DNA of 64,000 nucleotides from Mucilaginibacter achroorhodeus (GTDB lineage: Bacteria > Bacteroidota > Bacteroidia > Sphingobacteriales > Sphingobacteriaceae): positions 558,001 to 622,000 of the forward strand of contig NZ_VOEI01000001.1 in assembly GCF_007846095.1 (NCBI RefSeq), given 5' to 3'. The notes beneath the pieces were generated by a model. It saw only the letters and a program-made list of their open reading frames with translations, was not told the origin of the DNA and searched no databases. Position numbers and translations under genes: made by a program. Below, one piece after another: positions 33,791-42,115 of this stretch; position 1 is the stretch's first letter, and every line of letters starts with the position of its first letter.

Positions 33791-35459
33791 AGAAATCCTC
33801 GGCCATCTCAAAAATCATTTCTTCTCCGGAAACAGGGTGAGTGAACGCCAGATAAGCGGCGTGCAGATGCAAACGATCTGCGGATATGCCGTAAAGGTCA
33901 TCGCCCAAAATTGGGGCATTTAAGCCTCCCTCATGGGCGGCATGCATTCGAAGCTGGTGTGTACGGCCCGTAAGCGGCCAAAAATGTACCTTGGTTTTGC
34001 CGTTTTGTCTGTCAACTACTTTCCACTTTGTTACCGCTTTTTTCCCATGTTCAAAACATACCAGTTGGCAGGGCCGGTTCTCCGGATCGCCCCTTAGCGG
34101 CAGACTGATCTCTCCTTCGGCATCGCTAATTATGCCATTAAGTAATGCGGTGTAACATTTGGTTACTGTGCGTTTAAGAAATTGCTGCTGTATATGCTTA
34201 TGCGCTTCTTTTGTTTTGGCAACTACCAATAACCCCGATGTAGCCATATCCAGCCGGTGGATGATCATCGGGTCAATTGTCTCAAAACGCTGTTTTAGCC
34301 TTGTGTAAACCGAATCGGTGATATTGATACCGGGTACGGATAATAACCCGTGCGGCTTGTTTACTACTACAAAGTGATCGTCCTCATAAACAATATCCAG
34401 CGGTTTGTTTTCACCGGGATTAATGAGCAACGGGTCATCATCCAGCTCAATACCTTCCAGCATATGTTTAAGGATGGGTTTGCATTTACCGGTGCATGCG
34501 GGATAAAACTGCCCGTGCACCCTTATCTCCGATTTTGGTGAGGTTCCCCACCAAAACTCTGCCATTGCAAGGGGTGTGTAACCCTGCAGAAAAGCATATT
34601 GCAATAGCTTGGGCGTAGCGCATTCGCCTGCGGCAGATGGCACGCCTAAAACCGTTTCGCTGAAAATATCATGCAAACTTTTGGTTTGCCCTTGCTGGTT
34701 CACGAAAACATACTGCTCAAAAAGCTGCTGCTGCAAACCAGCCGACATTTCCCTGCGCTGCTTCTTCAAGGTTTCTACTCTATCGCTAAAGATTGCTATC
34801 CGGCTCCTAAGCTTATCTAATTGTTCCTCGTGCCTGGCGCCCAGCAAATTTAGCTGATGTTTATCGTGCAGGCTGCCTTTTATCATCAGGGCCTCAAACG
34901 TTGCATAGGCTTCTGGATCGAGTGTTTGCTTTTGAAACTCTCTTTGCTTTTTACGGTCGAGCTTATTTGCTTTTAGCTGACCCTTAAAATCAGCCAATTC
35001 TCTCTCCGTTTGCGCGATTAAATTTTTGAGCTGCTGCTGTAAAGCGATATAGTCCGGATTGGCTTCAATCTCTTTAACCTCGCGATTAATATCATTAAGG
35101 ATGTATTGGCCTTTTAAGAAAAAGCCATCCTCGGTAAGCATATCAAACACTGGCGGCACAAAATAAGAGTGATCATTAGAATTGGCCAGTTTGCCCGAGA
35201 ATCCGGCTAAGTAGCCCAACTTACCTTCCTTATCTTGTACTATCAAAACGCCGAACATTTTACCGATAGCTGTGCCTTCGGCATCTCGGTCGAGACCAAA
35301 ATTATGGTCGAGATCGGTTTGGCCCTGGAGATAATTTTTAAGCTTTTCTGATGCTATCAACGCCAGCGGGTGTGGCTCATAAAAAAAAGGAAAGGTAAAA
35401 CGCGCGGGCAGGTCTATCCCCTCAATCTCGCTCTCATCAAAATAAATTACCTTCCCGGC
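33789..35459 (-). CDS. RluA family pseudouridine synthase with long N-terminal coiled-coil region
   Basis: 556 residues from ATG at 35459 (MAGKVIYFDESEIEGIDLPA); the frame is open to 35540 but the extra 27 residues are not typical of the family. N-terminal part (about 20-130) contains LPARFTFPFFYEPHPLALIA and GKMFGVLIVQDKEGKLGYLA; a Gln/Lys/Arg-rich coiled coil spans about 150-260. The C-terminal RluA domain (about 345-550) has the catalytic motif HRLDMATSGLL (Asp) and GRTHQLRMHAAH. It isomerises uridine to pseudouridine in rRNA or tRNA. Relatives with this long N-terminus are known in gamma-proteobacteria; the target RNA cannot be read. Confidence 0.9.
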   Translation of the reverse strand, partial: AGKVIYFDESEIEGIDLPARFTFPFFYEPHPLALIASEKLKNYLQGQTDLDHNFGLDRDAEGTAIGKMFGVLIVQDKEGKLGYLAGFSGKLANSNDHSYFVPPVFDMLTEDGFFLKGQYILNDINREVKEIEANPDYIALQQQLKNLIAQTERELADFKGQLKANKLDRKKQREFQKQTLDPEAYATFEALMIKGSLHDKHQLNLLGARHEEQLDKLRSRIAIFSDRVETLKKQRREMSAGLQQQLFEQYVFVNQQGQTKSLHDIFSETVLGVPSAAGECATPKLLQYAFLQGYTPLAMAEFWWGTSPKSEIRVHGQFYPACTGKCKPILKHMLEGIELDDDPLLINPGENKPLDIVYEDDHFVVVNKPHGLLSVPGINITDSVYTRLKQRFETIDPMIIHRLDMATSGLLVVAKTKEAHKHIQQQFLKRTVTKCYTALLNGIISDAEGEISLPLRGDPENRPCQLVCFEHGKKAVTKWKVVDRQNGKTKVHFWPLTGRTHQLRMHAAHEGGLNAPILGDDLYGISADRLHLHAAYLAFTHPVSGEEMIFEMAEDF

Positions 35460-35577
35460 CATGTTGTGCACCTTCAATTTTTCTGCAAAAGTAAGGTAAT
35501 TCAAATTTGCCACGCCCACCAACACGAAAAAAGCCTGCAAACATCGCGTCGGCAGGCTCCTAAATCAAATTGTTGCG

Positions 35578-37032
35578 TTATTGGTTTTCGGTAATTTTTA
35601 ATAACTCAATCTTATGTTTTACCGGTTTATTGCTTGCATATATCTGGTTGATGAGGTTATTCATTTTATCCTGCCAAGCTTTTTGGGTAGCTGGATTACT
35701 GCCGCGTTCATAAAGGTCATTGTTTATCCAACCATTAGTTTTCTTTAAATCGCGCATTTTTGCCCATGATGCAGGGTCGTTATCGTTTTTGATACCGTTA
35801 GCCCTTGCGAAATTATATACTTGCACGGCGTAATCGCGTGTTTCGCGCTCAACCGAGCCGCGTTCTTCGTTAAGCTTTAATATTTGCAGTGCTTGCTGAT
35901 ATTGCGGTGTATTAGTGATCAGCGCCATGTTTACACCTTTTGCCAGGTCAGCAGCGCTGAAATGCCCCATCGCTTTATCATCTATTTTTAATTCATAATT
36001 ACCACTAAGGCTTTGTACTTTAAGCACTTCTTTGTTTAAGTCATTTGTAAACGGCACGTAATTGAGTGCATATGATGCGGGGTGATGATCGCCGTTATGT
36101 TTCTCCTCATCAACCGGGAAAGGAAGCGAATTTGCCAAATAATCAAAACTTATAGCTTGTGCATTACCCTTAACATTACTGATGCTGCAGTTTACCGATG
36201 CCACAGTTTTAGCGTTTGCTGCATCAACAGTAAAATCTGCTACTTCCATTCCTTTTAAACCTTGGTTGCAAAGGAAAAGGTAAGCCCAAATTAAATGGCC
36301 GTAAGATTCAGGGTGTACCCTGTCGTTACTTCCGCTAAGGGTGAAATTTGGATCCGTTTGCTGATATTGCTTGTTCAGCCTGTCTATTGGGTGATAAATA
36401 TCAATATACGGCCAGTTGTTCTTAGCCGCTGTGGCGCGTTGCAATTGCACAATACGTTCAAAGGTGGCAGGTTTCTCGCGCCAACCGTTACCGTTTATCA
36501 CCTTAGTAGTAAAATCGTAAGGAGAACCGCTCATCAACGTAGTTTTGATCTCTTTATGCTGAATTAGCTTTGCTTGCAAAAGTTTAAAAGCACTATCACA
36601 TTTTGCAAATAGCTGGTCTGATATCTTAGCAGAGTCGCCGGTCATGTATTGAAAAAAACCGGAGTCATTCATTCCAAAGGTAAGGTCTATTTTATTTGGC
36701 TGCTTGGTAAGGATGTCTTCATCGAAACGATTGTTGATATTGGCCACAATATCGCCTCCTACACCACCATTCATGATGGTAAAACGCAGGTTGGGAAATC
36801 GCGTCATGTAATATAACCAGATATACTGATGGTAGCGCCCGCCATGCGTAATGCTGTTACCAACAAAAGCCACCCTATCACCGGCCTTAAATAATTTGGC
36901 ATTTTGCGGAACGTTCGGCAAAATCTTTTTTGAACAGCTTTGCATTGTAATACTGCTGCCAAATAATGATATCAATAATAAGCTTTTAGTGAATCCTTTT
37001 TTAAGGCGTAAACACGTGTACTGTTTAAACAT
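35578..37032 (-). CDS. SGNH/GDSL hydrolase, lipoprotein
   Basis: 484 residues. Type II signal peptide with a lipobox at TMQSC (about residue 33), so membrane-anchored after export. Block I is AFVGNSITHGGRYHQYIW (GNS in place of GDS), block III region FTIMNGGVGGDIVANINNRF, then LTFGMNDSGFF (GxND), and the Asp/His pair in NDRVHPESYGHL. All four SGNH blocks are present, so an active esterase or acetylhydrolase on surface glycans is likely. The C-terminal 200 residues form a second, unassigned domain. Promoter not identified; a 220-bp spacer lies upstream. Confidence 0.9.
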   Translation of the reverse strand: MFKQYTCLRLKKGFTKSLLLISLFGSSITMQSCSKKILPNVPQNAKLFKAGDRVAFVGNSITHGGRYHQYIWLYYMTRFPNLRFTIMNGGVGGDIVANINNRFDEDILTKQPNKIDLTFGMNDSGFFQYMTGDSAKISDQLFAKCDSAFKLLQAKLIQHKEIKTTLMSGSPYDFTTKVINGNGWREKPATFERIVQLQRATAAKNNWPYIDIYHPIDRLNKQYQQTDPNFTLSGSNDRVHPESYGHLIWAYLFLCNQGLKGMEVADFTVDAANAKTVASVNCSISNVKGNAQAISFDYLANSLPFPVDEEKHNGDHHPASYALNYVPFTNDLNKEVLKVQSLSGNYELKIDDKAMGHFSAADLAKGVNMALITNTPQYQQALQILKLNEERGSVERETRDYAVQVYNFARANGIKNDNDPASWAKMRDLKKTNGWINNDLYERGSNPATQKAWQDKMNNLINQIYASNKPVKHKIELLKITENQ

Positions 37033-37252
37033 TTTAGTTAACTAATTAAATCCTAAACAATATTAAATAAAATTTGCTAAATCGTTTTAACAACTAAAAA
37101 ATAAATTTTATTACTCCGATCAGCTTGTATATATTGTTAAAATCTAAAAGTCGCAAACAGCCCTATCATTCGTCATTTTCACACCTCGCCGGCTTATATA
37201 TTTATCCCGAGATTTGACTTATCAAAACAACTAAAACAAGGAGATCGATCAC

Positions 37253-37849
37253 ATGAGAAAAATAATCTTATTATCGTTTATCACATTAGATGGCGTAATA
37301 CAAGGCCCGGGCGGCCCCGAAGAAGATACTTCAAACGATTTTAAATTTGGCGGCTGGACAGCTCCATATGGCGATGAGGAATTGGGAAAAGCAATGCAGA
37401 AACAATTAGAACCTGCCGATCTGCTGCTGGGCCGCAAAACCTTCGACATTTTTGCAGGATATTGGCCAAAGAACGCGCAGTATTGGCCGGGCATTATGGA
37501 GGTGAATAAATATGCCTTCTCTAACACGCTTACCGAATCTGCCTGGGAAAATTCGCATTTTCTGAAAACAGTTGATGATATCAGGCAACTTAAAAACTCC
37601 GAAGGTCGCGACCTTAAAATATGGGGCAGCAGCGAATTGGTTAAACTGCTATTGAAAAACGATCTGATCGACGAGTTTTGGCTAAACATCTACCCCATCA
37701 TCCTGGGTAATGGCAAAAAGCTTTTTGGTAACGATGCCATGCCTAAAGAATTTGAACTGGTTGAAAGCCATATAACACCAAAGGGGGTTATTGTTACCAA
37801 CTACAAAAAAAGTGGTGAAGTTAAGACCGGCTCCGTAAGCCCGGAATAG
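37253..37849 (+). CDS. Dihydrofolate reductase-like (RibD C-terminal domain) protein
   Basis: 198 residues with the RibD_C/DHFR-like pattern: KIILLSFITLDGVIQGPGGPEED at the start, LLLGRKTFDIFAGYWP, and GSSELVKLLLKNDLIDEFWLNIYPIILGNGKKLF. Members reduce pyrimidine or pterin-like compounds with NADPH, but most single-domain relatives are uncharacterised. AAGGAG lies 10 bases before the ATG. Followed by a compact terminator and then the GH130 gene. Cytoplasmic. Confidence 0.92.
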   Translation: MRKIILLSFITLDGVIQGPGGPEEDTSNDFKFGGWTAPYGDEELGKAMQKQLEPADLLLGRKTFDIFAGYWPKNAQYWPGIMEVNKYAFSNTLTESAWENSHFLKTVDDIRQLKNSEGRDLKIWGSSELVKLLLKNDLIDEFWLNIYPIILGNGKKLFGNDAMPKEFELVESHITPKGVIVTNYKKSGEVKTGSVSPE

Positions 37850-37876
37850 TTTTTCCGTATCGCTTGAGAATTACTT

Positions 37877-37899
37877 AGCCGCTTTTAGCGGCTTTTTTA
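37877..37899 (+). terminator. Terminator of the RibD-C gene
   Basis: AGCCGCT/AGCGGCT stem with a TTT loop, followed by six T. Confidence 0.85.
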
Positions 37900-37947
37900 C
37901 ATTGATAGATAGAGATGTATATATTTGTTTATCGCCAATAAACCAAT

Positions 37948-39093
37948 ATGAGAAACATCTTCATTAAAAGCTTAGTCCTGTTATGTCTTTTAACAGGCAG
38001 CGCATTAGCGCAGGAAGTGAACCGGTTACCCGCATGGGCATTAGGAGGTTTTGAGCGCGAAACTACACTAAACCCTATCATCTCGCCCGATAGCACAACG
38101 CGCTTCCTGGATCCCGTACTTAAAAAATATGTGGGCTGGGAATCTAACGACACCTTTAATCCTGGTGCTGCGGTTTACAGGGGCAATGTGGTGGTGCTTT
38201 ACCGCTCTGAAGATAAATCGGGTGTTGGTATAGGTTACCGCACCTCAAGGTTAGGTTACGCGATCAGTAAAGATGGTTTACATTTTAAGCGTGATAAAAC
38301 GCCGGTGTTCTACCCCGATAACGATAGCCAGAAAAAATACGAATGGCCGGGCGGTTGCGAAGATCCCCGCGTTGCTGTTACGGCTAATGGCACCTACGTG
38401 GTTTTCTATACCCAATGGAACCGTGATGTGCCGCGCCTTGGTGTAGCTACATCAAAAGATCTTAAACACTGGACCAAGCATGGGCCTATATTTGAAGATG
38501 CTTACAAGGGAAAGTTCTTAAACATCCCGCATAAATCAGCTTCCATTCTTACCAAAATTGTTAATGGTAAGCAAGTTGTAGCGAAAGTAAAAGGCAAATA
38601 CTGGATGTACTGGGGCGAATTACACGTTTTTGCTGCAACATCAACCAACCTGGTAGACTGGACACCGGTTGTTAACCCTGATGGTAATTTAACTGAACTG
38701 TTCTCGCCCCGTAAAGGCTATTTTGATAGCGAATTGACCGAATGCGGCCCCCCTGCTATCATGACTGATAAAGGAATTGTGCTGCTTTACAACGGCAAAA
38801 ACAAAGCAGGAGATGACGGCGATAAGCGTTTTACACTGAACAGCTACTGTGCCGGGCAAGGCTTATTTGATAAGAATGACCCGCTAAAATTTATCACACG
38901 ATTGGATGTGCCGTTTATGCGCCCAATGGCCTCATTTGAAAAAAGCGGACAATACCCGGCAGGTACGGTCTTTCTGGAAGGGATGGCTTATTTTAAAAAG
39001 AAATGGTTCCTGTACTATGGTGCTGCTGATTCGAGGGTCTGCGTAGCGGTTTATGATCCTACCAAGCCCGCAAAGGCCGATCCGATAAATTAA
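37948..39093 (+). CDS. Exported GH130-type glycoside phosphorylase or hydrolase
   Basis: 381 residues with a signal peptide (MRNIFIKSLVLLCLLTGSALAQ). Five-bladed propeller features of GH130: SNDTFNPGAAVYRGNVVVLYR, GWPGGCEDPRVAV-like segment EWPGGCEDPRVAVTANGTYV with the conserved E-D-P-R, and SELTECGPPAIMTDKGIVLLYNGKN. GH130 enzymes act on beta-mannosides by phosphorolysis or hydrolysis; a periplasmic form is more often a hydrolase because phosphate is less useful there, but this is inference. It follows the RibD-C terminator and stands alone. Confidence 0.88.
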   Translation: MRNIFIKSLVLLCLLTGSALAQEVNRLPAWALGGFERETTLNPIISPDSTTRFLDPVLKKYVGWESNDTFNPGAAVYRGNVVVLYRSEDKSGVGIGYRTSRLGYAISKDGLHFKRDKTPVFYPDNDSQKKYEWPGGCEDPRVAVTANGTYVVFYTQWNRDVPRLGVATSKDLKHWTKHGPIFEDAYKGKFLNIPHKSASILTKIVNGKQVVAKVKGKYWMYWGELHVFAATSTNLVDWTPVVNPDGNLTELFSPRKGYFDSELTECGPPAIMTDKGIVLLYNGKNKAGDDGDKRFTLNSYCAGQGLFDKNDPLKFITRLDVPFMRPMASFEKSGQYPAGTVFLEGMAYFKKKWFLYYGAADSRVCVAVYDPTKPAKADPIN

Positions 39094-39116
39094 GGCAGTT
39101 ATAATACAAGTCTAGA

Positions 39117-39560
39117 TTAGATGCTTGATTTGCTTTTTTGATACATAGGATAACGATACCTCATTTTCCAAATCCCTATAAAAGCGATTCCTGAAAACAG
39201 TAAAGGCAAAAAATCGTCTAAAGGACATTGCCTCATCTGATAACTTACTAAAGTCCCTACATTGGGAAAAAAGGAAGGTCCTGACCCTGCTGAGCAAGAA
39301 CCAGATGGATTAAAGGTGTACAAATACGTGTTGGCTGGTGTAGAAGGGACAGGACAACTGGCGGAAATTGGATTGGAATAGTACGAAAGATCAACAAAAA
39401 TAAATATGTACCTGTTATAAGTGGTGTAAACCGCACCGTTAAAAAGGCAACCCTGTTGAGCATTAACATCAAGCACAACTGCAAGCAAAAAAAACAAAGT
39501 ACAAATAATGTACTTTTTAAAAGTAGTCCCTGTATAAGGTACTTTTTTAATTAGTTTCAT
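39117..39560 (-). CDS. Exported cysteine-containing hypothetical protein with C-terminal membrane anchor
   Basis: 147 residues. A signal-like segment (about 15-34, KKYIICTLFFLLAVVLDVNA) ends in AQ, followed by a Tyr/Ser/Pro-rich region with several Cys (QGCLFNGAVYTTYNRYIFIF, ISASCPVPS, SGSCSAG). Near the end, QCPLDDFLPLLFSGIAFIGI supplies a C-terminal transmembrane helix before a basic tail (WKMRYRYPMYQKSKSSI). No known domain. The CPLDD...helix ending resembles small Bacteroidota proteins I have seen without assigned function. Base composition is lower in G+C than its neighbours. Convergent with the GH130 gene. Confidence 0.65.
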   Translation of the reverse strand: MKLIKKVPYTGTTFKKYIICTLFFLLAVVLDVNAQQGCLFNGAVYTTYNRYIFIFVDLSYYSNPISASCPVPSTPANTYLYTFNPSGSCSAGSGPSFFPNVGTLVSYQMRQCPLDDFLPLLFSGIAFIGIWKMRYRYPMYQKSKSSI

Positions 39561-39809
39561 TTAGAATCGGTTAAATTAGTAGGGGACACAATTTTACAAA
39601 AAGCATTCCCTATAGCTCTAAGTTTTCGTCTCTTTTGCGGCTGATTGTTAGAATTTTAACCAATGCTATTAATTTGATTTCTCAATGATTAAACGTTGAG
39701 GATTATATGATAGGCTATGACTTGCTAATTAGATAGATTATCCGAATTTTAAGCAATGCAAGATTAAGAGTTAACCAAACCATTTCAGCTTTCGCCATGT
39801 TGCTCATGC

Positions 39810-41318
39810 ATGCATCCATCGGCAGTTACCCTTATTTTTCCTCATCAATTATTTAAGAAACACCCGGCAGTTGCTGCAGGTCGTCCTGTTTATCTGATCG
39901 AGGAAAGTCTGTTCTTCAATCAATATAATTTTCACAAGAAAAAGCTGGTGCTGCACCGGGCATCGATGCAATACTATACCGATCATCTAAAAGAGCAGGG
40001 CATTAATGTAACTTACATTGAGGCAACGGATAAGCTTTGCGATATCCGTAAACTCATCCCCCATTTGGTTAAACAAGGCGCTGATAACATCCATTACGCC
40101 CATGTTGCAGATGATTGGTTGGAGAAACGCATTGTATCAGCCTGCGAAAAACAAGACGTCGGCATAAAGAAATACGATAGCCCGAACTTCCTGAACAGCG
40201 CCGAAGTAGTGGCCGATTATTTTGATGGCCGTAAAACCTATTTCCAAACTGATTTTTATACCGCCCAACGTAAACAGCGTAACATATTGTTAGAGGGCAA
40301 AGACAAGCCCCTTGGTGGCAAATGGACTTATGATACCGAGAACCGGCAAAAATTCCCAAAAAACGAGGTAGTCCCTATGTTGAACCCTCCTGAGGAGAAT
40401 CAATATGTAAAAGACGCCATAACATGGGTAGAAAAACATTACCCCGATAATTACGGCGATACCAACTCGCCTTTTGGAAACATCGGTGACTTTTATCCGG
40501 TAACCCATCAGCAAGCGCAACTTTGGCTTAAGGATTTTTTGAAAAACCGCTTTCAAAAATTCGGGGTTTACGAGGATGCGATGGTCATCGGCGAAACTTT
40601 TTTATATCACTCTATTCTGTCGCCTCTCATTAATACCGGCTTGCTTGACCCGCAGGAGGTGATAGATAAAACCCTAGATTATGCAGCCGACAATGACATA
40701 CCGCTAAATTCGCTTGAGGGTTTTATAAGACAGGTTATGGGCTGGCGCGAATTTATTCACCTTATTTATGAGCGCGAAGGTGTAAAACAGCGCACTAAAA
40801 ATTACTGGGGTTTCAAACGCCGTATTCCAAAGACGTTTTGGACGGGCGAAACCGGAATTTTACCTGTTGATACTGTGATAAAGCGCGTGCTGCACACCGG
40901 GTATAGCCACCACATTGAGCGCTTAATGATCATGGGGAACTTTATGCTGTTATGTGAGTTTGACCCGGATGATGTGTACCGCTGGTTTATGGAAATGTAC
41001 ATAGATGCTTATGACTGGGTAATGGTGCCTAACACTTATGGGATGACCCAATTTGCCGACGGCGGATTGATGATGACCAAACCTTACATCAGCGGCAGCA
41101 ACTACCTCATGAAGATGGGTAACTGGCCCAAAGGTGACTGGCAGGAAACCTGGGACGGCCTGTTCTGGCGCTTTATGCATAAACACCGCAACTTTTTTAC
41201 CCAAAACCCAAGGCTGGGTATGCTGGTAAGATCCTTCGATAAAATGGATGCAGAAAAACAAAAAAAGCACATCTATAACGCAGAGAATTTTTTGCAAAAG
41301 CTGGACGAGCAAGCATAG
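39810..41318 (+). CDS. Cryptochrome/photolyase-related protein of the prokaryotic (6-4)/FeS-BCP type, apparently without cluster cysteines
   Basis: 502 residues. Photolyase-related N-terminal domain (SAVTLIFPHQLFKKHP; HRASMQYYTDHL) and FAD-binding C-terminal domain with FIRQVMGWREFIHLIYERE, TGYSHHIERLMIMGNFML and WVMVPNTYGMTQFADGGLMMTKPYISG. These match the PhrB/CryB group. The protein has only three Cys, none where PhrB binds [4Fe-4S]: about residue 352 is Pro in GILPVDTV, and 434-455 (MKMGNWPKGDWQETWDGLFW) has none. It probably repairs or senses UV damage with blue light. First gene of a plus-strand cassette with a GbsR-type regulator. Confidence 0.92.
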   Translation: MHPSAVTLIFPHQLFKKHPAVAAGRPVYLIEESLFFNQYNFHKKKLVLHRASMQYYTDHLKEQGINVTYIEATDKLCDIRKLIPHLVKQGADNIHYAHVADDWLEKRIVSACEKQDVGIKKYDSPNFLNSAEVVADYFDGRKTYFQTDFYTAQRKQRNILLEGKDKPLGGKWTYDTENRQKFPKNEVVPMLNPPEENQYVKDAITWVEKHYPDNYGDTNSPFGNIGDFYPVTHQQAQLWLKDFLKNRFQKFGVYEDAMVIGETFLYHSILSPLINTGLLDPQEVIDKTLDYAADNDIPLNSLEGFIRQVMGWREFIHLIYEREGVKQRTKNYWGFKRRIPKTFWTGETGILPVDTVIKRVLHTGYSHHIERLMIMGNFMLLCEFDPDDVYRWFMEMYIDAYDWVMVPNTYGMTQFADGGLMMTKPYISGSNYLMKMGNWPKGDWQETWDGLFWRFMHKHRNFFTQNPRLGMLVRSFDKMDAEKQKKHIYNAENFLQKLDEQA

Positions 41319-41320
41319 TT

Positions 41321-41467
41321 AACTCACCCGGTCATCGCGTGCGCTCGACCACCCTCTCTTCGCTGCGCGAAAAGAGGGTAAAAAGCAAAAATGAAATTTC
41401 CTACCCTCTTTACGAAGTACAGAGGGTCGACCAGCGTATCCCGATTGCTATCGGGACGGGGTGAGTA
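41321..41467. repeat. Nested palindromic element, copy 1
   Basis: Starts 3 bases after the photolyase stop. Outer ends ACTCACC (41322-41328) and GGTGAGT (41460-41466) are inverted; inside lie a 27-base hairpin CCCTCTCTTCGCTGCGCGAA... (41352-41378), a second hairpin CCCTCTTTACGAAGTACAGA... (41404-41426) and a TCCCGATTGCTATCGGGA palindrome (about 41438-41455). The 27-base hairpin recurs in exact reverse complement at 63299-63325. Confidence 0.85.
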
Positions 41468-41477
41468 AGATTTAAAA

Positions 41478-41505
41478 TAAACTTTCAAAAGGTTTTGAAA
41501 GTTTA
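41478..41505 (+). promoter_or_regulatory. 28-bp perfect palindrome, candidate operator
   Basis: TAAACTTTCAAAA (41478-41490), GG, TTTTGAAAGTTTA (41493-41505): 13-base perfect arms. It overlaps the -33 TTTG (41494-41497) of the regulator gene's promoter, an ideal autoregulation site for the GbsR/MarR dimer encoded next. Confidence 0.8.
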
Positions 41506-41523
41506 AAAAAGTGTTTACATTTG
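41494..41523 (+). promoter_or_regulatory. Promoter of the GbsR/MarR regulator gene
   Basis: TTTG (41494-41497), 18 bases, TACATTTG (41516-41523). The ATG at 41527 is only 3 bases after the -7 box, so the transcript is likely leaderless or starts within a few bases of the ATG. Confidence 0.75.
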
Positions 41524-41526
41524 TAC

Positions 41527-42033
41527 ATGCAATTACCGGAAGCAAAGCAAAAATTTATAGAAACATGGGGCAAGTTAGGCTCTGAGTGGGGCATTAACCG
41601 CACCATGGCCCAGGTACATGCACTGCTGCTGGTGACACCAGATGCTTTAACTACCGAACAGGTGATGGAGGAACTTAGCATATCTCGCGGTAATGCCAAC
41701 ATGACCCTTCGTGATCTGATGAGCTGGGGCCTGGTAGAAAAGCAATTGAAGCCTGGGGAACGCAAGGAGTACTTTTACGCAGATAAAGACATTTGGAACA
41801 TTGCCCGCCAGGTTGCAAAAGAGCGCCGCAAGCGCGAATTGGAGCCGGTTTTAAAAACCCTGGAAGAACTGGTACAGGTAAAAGGCGATAAGAACGACCC
41901 TGACTTTAAAACATTCAATAAATCTATGACAGACATCAACAAAATGTCTAAAAACGTCGACCGTATGCTTGATACCATGCTTAAAGCAGACGAAAGCTGG
42001 TTTTGGGGATCGATTTTTAAAATGTTCAAATAG
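41527..42033 (+). CDS. GbsR/MarR family transcriptional regulator
   Basis: 168 residues from ATG at 41527; the frame also offers a TTG at 41521, which lies inside the -7 box and is rejected. Winged-helix pattern: INRTMAQVHALLLVTPDALT, EQVMEELSISRGNANMTLRDL (recognition helix with the GbsR-type SRGN), WGLVEKQLKPGERKEYFYAD, then a long helical C-terminus (KRRELEPVLKTL...). GbsR regulators sense choline or other small molecules; the ligand here is unknown. A 28-bp palindrome overlaps its promoter. It sits between the photolyase gene and four further plus-strand genes. Confidence 0.92.
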   Translation: MQLPEAKQKFIETWGKLGSEWGINRTMAQVHALLLVTPDALTTEQVMEELSISRGNANMTLRDLMSWGLVEKQLKPGERKEYFYADKDIWNIARQVAKERRKRELEPVLKTLEELVQVKGDKNDPDFKTFNKSMTDINKMSKNVDRMLDTMLKADESWFWGSIFKMFK

Positions 42034-42115
42034 GACATTTTTTTCGCTTCCCATATTTCAATATTTACTGAAAATACGAAACATATAAATAATAATATCT
42101 ATAAACCTATCCATC

